This document shows, piece by piece, positions 44,186-52,745 of a stretch of DNA of 64,000 nucleotides. The notes below the pieces were generated by a model. That model did no database searches. It saw only the letters and a list, made by a program, of their open reading frames with translations, and was not told the origin of the DNA. The position numbers and the translations under genes are program-made. This DNA comes from Saccharibacillus nicotianae (GTDB taxonomy: Bacteria > Bacillota > Bacilli > Paenibacillales > Paenibacillaceae): assembly GCF_042681745.1 (NCBI RefSeq), contig NZ_JBHUGF010000009.1:62001-126000 (forward strand). Direction: 5' to 3'. Each line of letters opens with the position of its first letter. Position 1 is the stretch's first letter.

Positions 44186-45157
44186 ATGATGAAGAAAACA
44201 AGTACATTAGCAATCAGTTTCACATTAGTATCTGCCCTTGCGATTACAGGTGTTCAGGCGAGTCCACTTGCAGGATCAAAAGAGAATACATGTACCTCTT
44301 CCCCTGTCAAAATGTCTTCTACCAGTGCTACAACGACTAGCACGACTACAGCGAAGTCTACAGAAGCTCAACTGGCTAAAAACAAAAAACTTGTACTCAA
44401 CATGTACAAAGATGTTTTCAACGATCATGAATTGAACAAAACGAGTCTGTATATTGCTTCTAATTATAAGCAACACAATCCTTTAGCGGCAGACGGTCGC
44501 CAAGCGTTTGTTACCTTTTTTGGATCATACCTCAAGCAAAATCCAAATTATAAATCTGAAGTAAAACGCATTATTGCGCAAAATGATCTGGTTGTTGTGC
44601 ATAATCATGTGACAACAGGAGCGAAAGATCGCGGCAGTTCTGTAGTCGATATTTTCCGTATCAAAAACAACAAAATTGTCGAGCACTGGGATGTTTTTCA
44701 ACCGGTTCCTGCCAAGTCTGCCAATACCAATACGATGTTCCCTGCTAAAGGCACACCTGTAGAAGTTACTCCACTTAGCCCAAGCGAAGTGAATGCCAAT
44801 GCCAAAATGGTCAGAACATTCTATGATGATTTATTTAACAAACACGATGTCTCTGTAATTAATAAATATATTGCTGAAGATTATATTCAACATAATCCTA
44901 CTGTACCTACAGGCAGAGAACCTTTAAATCAATTTGCTTCATTTTTACAATCTAACAAAAATAGTAGCAACAAAATTATTCGTGTCATTGCAGAAGGCGA
45001 TATTGTTGTTCTGCATAGCTGGAGTCGTATGGATAAAAATGATCGCGGTTCTGCGGTAGTCGATATTTTCAGAGTAGCTGATGGTAAAATTGTAGAACAC
45101 TGGGACACTATCCAAGCTGTACCTGAAAAATCTGCTAACAAAAATACAATGTTTTAA
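44186..45157 (+). CDS. Secreted protein with two SnoaL-like domains
   Basis: 323 residues. A Sec signal peptide (MMKKTSTLAISFTLVSALA, cleavage near VQA-SP) and a Ser/Thr-rich linker precede two tandem SnoaL/NTF2-like domains (about 70-195 and 205-320). The halves repeat the same landmarks in order: MYKDVFNDHE / FYDDLFNKHD, YKQHNP / YIQHNP, DRGSSVVDIFRI / DRGSAVVDIFRV, KIVEHWDVFQPVP / KIVEHWDTIQAVP and a closing NTMF. Single-domain relatives are common hypothetical proteins. Export of such a protein with no catalytic partner is unusual. AAAGGAG precedes the ATG at 44186. Function unknown. Confidence 0.88.
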   Translation: MMKKTSTLAISFTLVSALAITGVQASPLAGSKENTCTSSPVKMSSTSATTTSTTTAKSTEAQLAKNKKLVLNMYKDVFNDHELNKTSLYIASNYKQHNPLAADGRQAFVTFFGSYLKQNPNYKSEVKRIIAQNDLVVVHNHVTTGAKDRGSSVVDIFRIKNNKIVEHWDVFQPVPAKSANTNTMFPAKGTPVEVTPLSPSEVNANAKMVRTFYDDLFNKHDVSVINKYIAEDYIQHNPTVPTGREPLNQFASFLQSNKNSSNKIIRVIAEGDIVVLHSWSRMDKNDRGSAVVDIFRVADGKIVEHWDTIQAVPEKSANKNTMF

Positions 45158-45224
45158 GTTGTCTCTGATCTATACTCTACATCTATAACCTTCGCTTACT
45201 TGGTTAAGTGTTATTGGGAACATA

Positions 45225-45276
45225 CAAAAGCCACTTCATTTATGCGATAGATAGAAGCATAACGAAGTGGCTTTTG
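45225..45276 (+). terminator. Terminator of the double SnoaL gene
   Basis: CAAAAGCCACTTC (45225-45237) pairs with GAAGTGGCTTTTG (45264-45276), extended by an inner TTATGC/GCATAA stem. Confidence 0.85.
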
Positions 45277-45437
45277 TGTGCCTACATCTATTTTATGTAT
45301 CGAATAATATCACTATAATCAATAAACAAATAAACACTAATAGGTACAGGCTATAAACGAATAGGATATACATATTTGACGCAGAGTACATTCAGACGTA
45401 AATTGGTAACATCGTACTTGGAAAGGATGAATACCAT

Positions 45438-46382
45438 TTGATTATGAATCTGTTACATACGTTGTATCAAGTTTTTTTGCCGATCTCGCTACCTGTTATT
45501 GGTGGTATTCTGCTCAAGCGATTTCGCAATCTAGATAGTAAGCCGATTGCTACGATGTCTCTTTATGTATTAACGCCAGCGATTGTTTTTAATACTTTAT
45601 TGCATGCGGATATCTCAATACAAGATATTGGTACTACGATTAGTTTTTCATTATTAAGTCTTGTGTTACTATGGGCGATTGCTATCGGGCTAAGTCGTAT
45701 CTTACGATTGAATCAAGAAGAACAAGCCGGTCTGACGCTTATTTCTACATTTACGAACTGTGTGAACTATGGTCTACCGTTAGTGCTACTGGCTTTTGGA
45801 CAATTGGGATTAGATAAAGCATCGGTCTATGTCATTGGACAAATGATTATAGTGAATACAGTCGGGGTATTTTTTGCAGCCCGCTCTCAATTTTCAGTAA
45901 AGCAAGCAGGAATGGCTATTTTTCGACTACCAGCAATCTATGCTACTGTGATTGCTATTCTGTTACGGGTAACTGATCTTTCATTACCGGGTGCGCTTGA
46001 TTCTGGATTTGCGATGTTAGCAGCAGCTTATTCACCTGTAGCACTTGTAGTTCTAGGCACACAAATGATTACGATGGGCACTACAAGCTCTACGATCCCT
46101 GCTGAACGCACAATATCATCGAGCAACAGAGCATTCTGGGCAGGCATAAGTATTCGTCTCGTAGGCGCTCCATTGCTTTCATGGCTATTGTTAACGTTGT
46201 TGCATGTAGAAGGAATATTATTTAGTGTATTGCTGATCCTTACATCGATGCCAACCGCAGTCAATGCGGTTATTCTGGCAGGACAATTCAATGCGGCTCC
46301 CAAGCTTGTCTCGCGTTGCATTCTTTGGACAACACTAGCTTCATTTATCGTGATGCCGGTATTGATCGTCTGGTTACAATAA
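45438..46382 (+). CDS. AEC-family transporter (auxin efflux carrier type)
   Basis: 314 residues with about ten membrane segments in two halves. Typical family features: LPISLPVIGGILLKRF at the start, LISTFTNCVNYGLPLVLLAFG in the middle and TSMPTAVNAVILAGQFNAAP in the second half. Bacterial AEC members export or import organic acids such as malate. Start is TTG at 45438, ten bases after AAAGGA; an ATG six bases further is the alternative. Single gene. Confidence 0.88.
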   Translation: MIMNLLHTLYQVFLPISLPVIGGILLKRFRNLDSKPIATMSLYVLTPAIVFNTLLHADISIQDIGTTISFSLLSLVLLWAIAIGLSRILRLNQEEQAGLTLISTFTNCVNYGLPLVLLAFGQLGLDKASVYVIGQMIIVNTVGVFFAARSQFSVKQAGMAIFRLPAIYATVIAILLRVTDLSLPGALDSGFAMLAAAYSPVALVVLGTQMITMGTTSSTIPAERTISSSNRAFWAGISIRLVGAPLLSWLLLTLLHVEGILFSVLLILTSMPTAVNAVILAGQFNAAPKLVSRCILWTTLASFIVMPVLIVWLQ

Positions 46383-46459
46383 TGATCTGAAGATTGTTAT
46401 CGTAGCTAGACTTGTCCTAGCGTTGTCTTTTTTTAAAATGACAAATACATTATCTGTTC

Positions 46460-47077
46460 TCAATCGCAAAATACCGTTTTGTGTGGACTGCTGATACTCT
46501 CAAACATTTTCAAAACTTGCTCTTTGGTATTGCGTTCTACCGATAAAGGTGGTAATTCATGAGCACCGAAAAATCCTACTTCGGATGTCTCATCCCCTAT
46601 CGTTGCTTCTCCGCCAACTATCCGGCACAAAATAAAAAATTTGTATACATGCCAGGGAGAAGGTGGATGATCATAGAAATTTTTATCAGCGACACCAAGC
46701 AGACGCACAGCTTCTACATCGAAGCCAGATTCTTCTTTTGTTTCTTTAACTGCAATCTGCTTGGGCGATAATCCTATATCTCCCCATCCACCTGGTAATG
46801 CCCATGCCCCATCTTGCTTTTCACGTACCATCAAGATGTTATCATTTTGAAAAACAACAGCCCGAATATCGACTTTGGGCGTTGCATACCCTGTCTCATT
46901 CGCAAAAAGCTTTTGCACTTTCTCCACTTCTACATCTGTATACTGATGCATAATCTCTACACTAAGTTCGCGTAACTGTTGGAAACGTTCAATATCGTAC
47001 ATGTCTTTAGAGTATTCTAGTCCTGCTTGACTGATCGCTTGAATCTGTTTTGCCCATTCTAGCCATTTTAATTGCAT
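46460..47077 (-). CDS. Nudix hydrolase with N-terminal helical domain
   Basis: 205 residues: an N-terminal helical NUDIX_N-type domain (about 1-60) and a Nudix fold with PGGWGDIGLSPKQIAVKETKEESG. Compared with the GX5EX7REUXEEXGU box, the first Glu is Leu and Arg is Lys, while the two metal-binding Glu are kept; this pattern is usual in the subgroup annotated as ADP-ribose or nucleoside diphosphate pyrophosphatases. AAAGGAG precedes the ATG. It lies 40 bases after the histidine phosphatase gene on the same strand, so the two are probably co-transcribed, a plausible house-cleaning pair. Confidence 0.88.
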   Translation of the reverse strand: MQLKWLEWAKQIQAISQAGLEYSKDMYDIERFQQLRELSVEIMHQYTDVEVEKVQKLFANETGYATPKVDIRAVVFQNDNILMVREKQDGAWALPGGWGDIGLSPKQIAVKETKEESGFDVEAVRLLGVADKNFYDHPPSPWHVYKFFILCRIVGGEATIGDETSEVGFFGAHELPPLSVERNTKEQVLKMFESISSPHKTVFCD

Positions 47078-47117
47078 GATTATAATCTCCTTTGATTACA
47101 AACGATCTGTACCTATT

Positions 47118-47717
47118 TTAGTCCAATGCTTCTGCTTCAGAAGGTAGTAAATGTTGAGTACAATTGTATAACTCGCAACTCCACACATGATCTTCATTAC
47201 AGTGTACAACAGTCATCGACATATTTTCCAGTCCATGCCATTTCGGTTCATCTGCCAAAATCCGATTCAATACATGGTTGAGTAATACTCCATGACTTAC
47301 AATCAGAATACGCTCATTTGGATATAGACTTACCAATTCTTCCAGACAACTTACTCCACGTGCTGCTCCAGACTCGGGCGTTTCCAATCCAAGATCTTGA
47401 TTTTTCCAGTCTTCTCCCCAGCGTTCGATACGATCTGCTTGCGTTGTTCCCTCAATTAGACCTCCATCCAATTCACGTAGCCGAGGATCAGAACTAATCT
47501 GCAACTCTCCACCTTCTGCTATCGCTTGAGCCGTCTGCTGTGCACGAATTAGATCGCTTGCATAAATACGATCCCACGATTCTGTTTTGATTCGTTTGCC
47601 TAATTGATAAGCTTGTGCCCAACCACCTGCATCTAGTGGAATATCTGAACTTCCCTGTGCTCTGCCTTCTTTATTCCAAATAGTACTTCCATGTCTTATC
47701 AATCCAAATGTAGTCAT
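47118..47717 (-). CDS. Histidine phosphatase (phosphoglycerate mutase-like)
   Basis: 199 residues. The RHG motif with catalytic His9 (GLIRHGSTIWNKEGRAQG), YASDLIRAQQTAQAI, RLRELDGG and VSHGVLLNHVL with the second catalytic His. It is a broad-specificity phosphatase of the GpmB/CobC/PhoE type rather than a glycolytic mutase, judging by length. The start at 47717 follows GGAGG; an upstream in-frame start has none. Confidence 0.88.
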   Translation of the reverse strand: MTTFGLIRHGSTIWNKEGRAQGSSDIPLDAGGWAQAYQLGKRIKTESWDRIYASDLIRAQQTAQAIAEGGELQISSDPRLRELDGGLIEGTTQADRIERWGEDWKNQDLGLETPESGAARGVSCLEELVSLYPNERILIVSHGVLLNHVLNRILADEPKWHGLENMSMTVVHCNEDHVWSCELYNCTQHLLPSEAEALD

Positions 47718-48051
47718 TGTTATTCCTCCATTCACGTACTTACTTCTGTGTGATTCAACATATCATTCTTTATATAGCAAATGGTACGATTATCAATTGT
47801 GATCTTTCTATTTTATCACTGTTAGGTGACGATTCGTAGGCTGATTTTAGATACGATCCTGTCACATTTGATTCAAACCATTGATTTCATGTGTTATATA
47901 TGGCAATATAACGTAGCGAACCAACGAGCGTTATCTTCCAGTAATTTAACTAATAAAAAGCAGTTTTTGATTGACTGATAGTCGCGCTTATCACAATGAA
48001 GCGCTCAATCGTATGTGTTTTCCCGAATGTAGAAAGGGGTTCAACTTTATT
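47718..48051. other. Divergent intergenic region, histidine phosphatase / psd
   Basis: About 330 bases. Contains GTTATATATGGCAATATAAC-like dyad near 47895-47915 and a short GCGCTT/AAGCGC hairpin (47984-48004). I could not place a promoter for psd with confidence. An open frame continues upstream of the chosen psd start to 47971 without a ribosome binding site. Confidence 0.4.
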
Positions 48052-48888
48052 ATGGCCAACACAGTGTTTCGCCTGATGACCGAGTTATCTTCACGCAAGT
48101 GGGTTTCGCGGCTTACAGGAAGCTTCGCTAAATCACGGGCCAGCCGGACATTTATCCCGAAATTTATCCAGGCATACCATATTCCAGCCGAAGAAGCCGA
48201 AAAAAACATACAAGATTATAATAGCCTTAATGAATTTTTCACACGTCGACTTCGCCCTGGAATGCGTCCGATTGATACTGATCCGATGTCGCTTGTGAGT
48301 CCGGTCGATGCTGTGATTACAGCAATGGGTCCACTTCAGAACAATTTAATTCCACAAGTGAAAGGTCAAGATTACTTGCTGGAAGAACTACTTAATTATT
48401 CTCCACGTATGGAGTCGTACAAAGATGGATATATGTTTGTGTTGTATTTAAGCCCTACGGATTATCATCGTATTCATTCACCTGTAACCGGTAGACAGAC
48501 CGAGTCAGAGCATATTCCCGGCAAAGTCTATCCTGTGAATGACAAAGGTATGACCTTTATGCGTTCTGTGCTTAGCCGCAATGAACGATTAATCACTTAT
48601 ATGTCTCATGATTGTGGTGAAGTGGCTGTTGTCAAAGTAGGTGCGCTCAATGTAAGTAGTATTCAATACGCTGATCCTGAACGTACGTCATGGCAAAAAG
48701 GCGACGAACTGGCTTATTTTGAATTTGGTTCAACCGTTGTTTTACTAGTTCAACAAGGCACATTTGTAGCGAATGAACAATTACAGATTGGTAGTAAAGT
48801 GAAAATGGGAGAACGTCTGGGTACACTGGTCGATTTGCAAGCTACTCGTCCTTATCGTCGCGTAACTCCAGAAACAGTTCAATCTTAA
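48052..48888 (+). CDS. psd: Phosphatidylserine decarboxylase proenzyme
   Basis: Makes phosphatidylethanolamine from phosphatidylserine at the membrane. 278 residues; the DYNSLNEFFTRRLRPGMRPI segment and VSPVDAVITAMG (active-site Asp region), LSPTDYHRIHSPV with the conserved His, and the self-cleavage motif FGST near residue 224, where the Ser becomes the pyruvoyl group. I chose the ATG at 48052 because GAAAGGGG lies upstream and the N-terminus then matches the family; spacing is long (about 12). No phosphatidylserine synthase gene is adjacent. Ends at a strong terminator. Confidence 0.92.
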   Translation: MANTVFRLMTELSSRKWVSRLTGSFAKSRASRTFIPKFIQAYHIPAEEAEKNIQDYNSLNEFFTRRLRPGMRPIDTDPMSLVSPVDAVITAMGPLQNNLIPQVKGQDYLLEELLNYSPRMESYKDGYMFVLYLSPTDYHRIHSPVTGRQTESEHIPGKVYPVNDKGMTFMRSVLSRNERLITYMSHDCGEVAVVKVGALNVSSIQYADPERTSWQKGDELAYFEFGSTVVLLVQQGTFVANEQLQIGSKVKMGERLGTLVDLQATRPYRRVTPETVQS

Positions 48889-48923
48889 TCATATGAATTC
48901 ATGTCTGTAAAGAGAAGAATAGA

Positions 48924-48972
48924 AAGACAGCCCTATTTGAAAGTATTCTTTCAAGCAGGGCTGTCTTTCTAT
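48924..48972. terminator. Terminator of psd (bidirectional shape)
   Basis: AAAGACAGCCCT (48924-48935) pairs with AGGGCTGTCTTT (48958-48969), with an inner TTTGAAAG/CTTTCAAG stem. Confidence 0.85.
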
Positions 48973-49084
48973 CATCTGATCAACCGATAACGATTGAGGT
49001 ATGCTATATATAGTAGATTGCCGAATACACATTCAACAAACTTCGTATAAGTTTAAAAGAACGACCTAAGTATATACCTTGTTA

Positions 49085-49204
49085 TTAAAACCACGATTCT
49101 GTAAGAGTAGTGGACATTTTAAATCGACGCAGCCGATTACGAAAAATGTTTTTACCTGCTGTAGATGAACCGCCTCTGTTACGAATCCGCTGTCTAAAAC
49201 GCAT
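49085..49204 (-). CDS. Small arginine-rich protein, 39 residues
   Basis: A 39-codon frame starting MRFRQRIRNRGGSSTAG and ending ESWF. It is preceded by AAGGAGG at about nine bases, as good as any ribosome binding site in the window. It has nine Arg and two Lys against one acidic residue, so it should be strongly basic and may bind nucleic acid or membrane. It occupies the gap between the psd terminator and the AraC gene. I do not recognise a family. Chance occurrence of a strong site before a short frame cannot be excluded. Confidence 0.5.
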   Translation of the reverse strand: MRFRQRIRNRGGSSTAGKNIFRNRLRRFKMSTTLTESWF

Positions 49205-49365
49205 TTTCTGTAGACCTCCTTCCATTTACATTACGTTAACATGACAAGTATTACCCGTTGACAATTATTGTGAAACAATCAGAAATCAAGGGTATCCCTA
49301 TCTTAAATCAAGCATAATGTAAAATGCAAAGTTTACAGAAGAACTTCAATACTGCTCTATCCTAA

Positions 49366-50151
49366 CTATCTAATCTCAGAAGGGCTTTTACCGGTATACT
49401 GCTTAAATTGACGACTGAAAAAGAAGATATCACGATATCCTAGTGCATCTGCCACTTCAGTGACATTCATTCCTGTGTAGACTAACAAATGCTCTGCTCG
49501 TTCGATTCGCATTTTGATAATATAGGATTGGACTGATACACCGATTAACTCTTTAAATTTGATCGAAAAATATCGTGGTGACAATCCAGCTCGTGAAGCC
49601 AAATCTTCTACTCGATGAGCCAGACTGGGATGTTGACGAATATAGTTAGCAATCTCCTGTACGACCTCGCTAAGTTGATTACTGACTTTGCGTTCTACCG
49701 GTTCACGCTGATCTTCGCGTAGCAAATGGATCATTAACTGCTTCAAAATCAACTTCGCTTCTTCTTCTGCGGCAAAAGCTTGTTCAAGAAACAATCGTAC
49801 ATACCGTACCAACATATATTCAAAATCTATGCGTTCTTCTAATTTGCGATAACGTACAGGTATCATGTGTGCTGGTTCTGCAATATCAAAATGAATATAC
49901 GTAAGAACTAGCGGCTTTTGCGGATTGTGTGTCGCTGTTGTCTCATCTCCCGGGTAAAACAAAAAACAACTGCCTTGACTGATCGGATAAGGTTCACCGT
50001 TCAGAATTAATTCTCCTTCACCGCTCCACACATAGAATAAATCATAATTAGGCATCGGTTTTTCACGTTTGGGCCAACGCCATTCCGGTTCACAAAAGAT
50101 TTTAGCAAAAGCTGGTTTTAGTATAAATGAAGAAGGTGACAAATTCAGCAT
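49366..50151 (-). CDS. AraC-family regulator with cupin sensor
   Basis: 261 residues: N-terminal AraC-type cupin (WPKREKPMPNYDLFYVWSGEGEL, ISQGSCFLFYPGDE) and a C-terminal double helix-turn-helix (about 165-260: VEDLASRAGLSPRYFSIKFKELIG, VTEVADALGYRDIFFFSRQFKQYTGKSP). This layout is common for carbohydrate-responsive regulators in Paenibacillus. No obvious target gene is adjacent. I use ATG 50151, seven bases after AAGGAGGG. Confidence 0.9.
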   Translation of the reverse strand: MLNLSPSSFILKPAFAKIFCEPEWRWPKREKPMPNYDLFYVWSGEGELILNGEPYPISQGSCFLFYPGDETTATHNPQKPLVLTYIHFDIAEPAHMIPVRYRKLEERIDFEYMLVRYVRLFLEQAFAAEEEAKLILKQLMIHLLREDQREPVERKVSNQLSEVVQEIANYIRQHPSLAHRVEDLASRAGLSPRYFSIKFKELIGVSVQSYIIKMRIERAEHLLVYTGMNVTEVADALGYRDIFFFSRQFKQYTGKSPSEIR

Positions 50152-50260
50152 CACTCAACCCTCCTTAATTTTTATTTGATCTATAGCTATATTAAATCCT
50201 AACAACAGATGATATAGCTTTTCTTTATATTGACCAAAAAGTCGGTAACCGTCAATCATT

Positions 50261-51820
50261 CTATTGCATACGATCCCATGACTCACGTAGACGTCGAATC
50301 CCTTCAATAATCTGAGATTCAGGTAAATAAGCGAAAATAAAACAAGCAGATGGTACTGTAGGCACAATCTGATAGGTAGCGGCATCACGCCAGACTACAC
50401 CATGATGACGAGCATTATTCATCCAATCGCTATACTTAGCAGGTTCGTGCTTCCATGTGGCATAAGCATGCAATCCGCAATCCGTTTGTTGCCAGTGAAA
50501 CAGTTCATCCAGATTATAGTCTTGCACCGCTTGTTGAAAAACATCATAACGTGAGCGATAGATTCGATTCATACGACGCAAATGTCTTACATAATCACCA
50601 CGAATCATAAATCGTGCTAACGCTCTTTGTTCTAGTCTAGCAGGTGGCAGTGGATCATAGATGCGTTTGGCAGCAGTAAGCGCTTGTGCAAGTACAGTCG
50701 GTAAAATCGCATATCCGAGACGCAGACTGCTGAACATACTTTTGGAAAAAGAACCGACATAGATTACACAATCGGTATCGTCTAATGCTTTGAGCGGTTC
50801 AATCGGACGCCCAGACCAGCGAAATTCACTGTCATAATCATCTTCGATAATCCATGCTCCACGAGACCTTGCCCATTGTAAAATATGTTGACGACGCGCC
50901 AGTGGCAATATAGATCCGGTTGGAAATTGACGCCCGGGTGTTACAAATAATAGTTGAGCATTCCAATCTTCTGGAATAATGCCATGCTGATCTAGTGGAG
51001 CCGGTTCGATCTGTCCTCCGCATGCAGTAATGGCACGTCTTATGCCCGAATAACATGGATTTTCCAAAATGACGGTATCTTGTTCATTGATCAACAACTG
51101 ACACAGTAATGCAATTACTTCCATAGAACCGCTACATAACACTACTTGTTCAGGAGTCGCTGTAATTCCTCTTGTTCTACCTACATGGTTGCAGATTGCT
51201 TCACGTAACCAGGGATCACCTTGAACAGTCGCTATATTGGAATCAAGCGCTGATTTTTGCACATCTTTACCTGCGGCAGATAATGCACTTTTCCACGAAG
51301 TCTGCGAATTGCCTTCTAATATAATTTCTCCTGATCGAAAAGAAATCATTTCAGATGATATATCAATAGCGCTCATTTGTTGATATTGAGACTTCGCTAG
51401 ATGCTCTTCGGAATACGCTGAATCTGGTATATACGTTCGAGAGTCTTTGATTTCTTGTTCAATCTGAATAACCCGTTGTCCCCATACTGATAAAGGAGGC
51501 AAAGGTGCTGGTGTATTGGATATATTGTGTGCTTGGTTCTGAACTCCTTTAGTAGAAGGAGATAAAAGAGATTGCTCGATCACAAATGTTCCTTTACCTA
51601 CAGCAGATTCAATATATCCTTCAGCCAGTAACATGTCATATGCTTCGGATACACTTCCACGTGATAACCCGTACATCGTAGCTAGATCACGAGTAGAAGG
51701 TAAACGTGTTCCACTCGCCAGCGATCCATTCAGAATACCTTCTCGCAACGCATGATATAACGCTACATATTTATGGGGATATTGCTGAATAGCACGCTGA
51801 TAAGCAATCGTAATATCCAT
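50261..51820 (-). CDS. MocR/PdxR-type regulator (GntR DNA-binding + aminotransferase domain)
   Basis: 519 residues: winged-helix GntR domain (about 1-75, LPSTRDLATMYGLSRGSVSEAYDML), a linker of about 85 residues, and a fold-type I aminotransferase domain with the PLP lysine in YVGSFSKSMFSSLRLGYA and IIEDDYDSEFRW. MocR proteins sense PLP; members next to vitamin B6 genes (PdxR) control PLP synthesis or salvage. Here the divergent gene is a pyridoxamine-oxidase-fold protein, which fits that role. The start at 51820 follows AAAGGAG at six bases. Confidence 0.92.
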   Translation of the reverse strand: MDITIAYQRAIQQYPHKYVALYHALREGILNGSLASGTRLPSTRDLATMYGLSRGSVSEAYDMLLAEGYIESAVGKGTFVIEQSLLSPSTKGVQNQAHNISNTPAPLPPLSVWGQRVIQIEQEIKDSRTYIPDSAYSEEHLAKSQYQQMSAIDISSEMISFRSGEIILEGNSQTSWKSALSAAGKDVQKSALDSNIATVQGDPWLREAICNHVGRTRGITATPEQVVLCSGSMEVIALLCQLLINEQDTVILENPCYSGIRRAITACGGQIEPAPLDQHGIIPEDWNAQLLFVTPGRQFPTGSILPLARRQHILQWARSRGAWIIEDDYDSEFRWSGRPIEPLKALDDTDCVIYVGSFSKSMFSSLRLGYAILPTVLAQALTAAKRIYDPLPPARLEQRALARFMIRGDYVRHLRRMNRIYRSRYDVFQQAVQDYNLDELFHWQQTDCGLHAYATWKHEPAKYSDWMNNARHHGVVWRDAATYQIVPTVPSACFIFAYLPESQIIEGIRRLRESWDRMQ

Positions 51821-51934
51821 CGTATTCTCCTTTATTGGACTACTTGTTTTCATGCAAATTGGCTCTTTTGACTAATCCAATTGTAGCATATGCTGAAACA
51901 AATAGATGGTCAATAGAGAAAAGGAGAGATACAT
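51821..51934. promoter_or_regulatory. Shared MocR control region
   Basis: The 114-base gap between the divergent genes holds ATTGGACTA, AATTGGCTC and TAATCCAATT words, which look like half-sites in mixed orientation around overlapping promoter-like TTGGAT and TTGACT elements. Assignment to the MocR protein is inference from position. Confidence 0.4.
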
Positions 51935-52552
51935 ATGAGACGCAAAGAATTTACGATTGAGGAAGAACAAGAATTAGCGTTATTTTTGGAAGAAATGAGT
52001 TTTGGATTTCTGGGGATGAGTCATGAAGATGGATTTCCGCGTGTGATTCCACTCAATTTTGCTTATGGCAACGGAGTATTTTATATTCATGGTAGTCGTG
52101 CAGGAGAAAAGATAAAATTGCTTAAAAATGATAATCAGGTGACATTTTCAGTAGCTAAAGAATATGCACTGATTCCTTCTTACTTTACCGATGCTGAAAT
52201 GGCATGTCCGGCTTCTGCCTTTTTCAAAAGTGTTACGGTACGTGGTCATGCAGAGTTAATTACTGATCTGGAAGAAAAAGCAGATGCCTTTTCGATCTTT
52301 ATGCACAAGCTTCAACCTGAAGGTGGTTATGATACGATTGATGCTAATGATCCGCGTTATATTCCACGTCTAAACGGAGTCGCTTTGATCAAAATTGTCC
52401 CGCAGGAGTGGACAGCCAAATTCAAATTCGGTCAAAATGCTAAAGAAGAAGAACGTCAACATATTATAGATGGATTACAAAAACGAGGTCTTGATGATGA
52501 TCTCACCACAATCGAAATGATGAAAAAATACTGTCCACATCACCAAAGTTAA
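51935..52552 (+). CDS. Pyridoxamine 5'-phosphate oxidase-fold protein, MocR-linked
   Basis: 205 residues with a split-barrel flavin-binding domain: SFGFLGMSHEDGFPRVIPLNF, FYIHGSRAGEKIKLL, and a C-terminal segment LIKIVPQEWTAKFKFGQN. Related proteins (NimA/flavin-nucleotide-binding type) bind FMN and are often of unknown activity. Divergent from a MocR regulator, suggesting a B6-linked role. AGGAGAG precedes the ATG. Confidence 0.85.
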   Translation: MRRKEFTIEEEQELALFLEEMSFGFLGMSHEDGFPRVIPLNFAYGNGVFYIHGSRAGEKIKLLKNDNQVTFSVAKEYALIPSYFTDAEMACPASAFFKSVTVRGHAELITDLEEKADAFSIFMHKLQPEGGYDTIDANDPRYIPRLNGVALIKIVPQEWTAKFKFGQNAKEEERQHIIDGLQKRGLDDDLTTIEMMKKYCPHHQS

Positions 52553-52625
52553 GTAGGATTGGACGGTATCCTATAAGATTCACATCATATTCACAACTAA
52601 CCTATCAAATTTCACTTCCTGAACG

Positions 52626-52655
52626 GTGACACTTCAACGCTAAAAATGATATACT
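52626..52655 (+). promoter_or_regulatory. Promoter of the class I/II aminotransferase gene
   Basis: GTGACA (52626-52631) and TATACT (52650-52655), 18 bases apart, about 90 bases before the start codon. Confidence 0.5.
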
Positions 52656-52745
52656 AGGGCAGCAGAAATCAGGCGAACTTCTACTGTTCCATTATCATCA
52701 GGTGCGGCTGATTCATTATTTAACAGACCTGGAAGGATGAAAACG

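Noticed and set aside
46383..46440. GCTAG-N7-CTAGC hairpin after the AEC transporter gene
   Set aside because: A 5-bp stem with the T-run five bases away is too weak to call a terminator with confidence.
46732..46800. Broken Nudix box (Leu for the first Glu) taken as an inactive enzyme
   Set aside because: The two Glu of the EExxG part are intact and this variant is usual in the subgroup with an N-terminal helical domain.
47971..48051. Start of psd at 47971
   Set aside because: The added 27 residues have no ribosome binding site, are unlike the family N-terminus, and contain a hairpin; the ATG at 48052 fits better.
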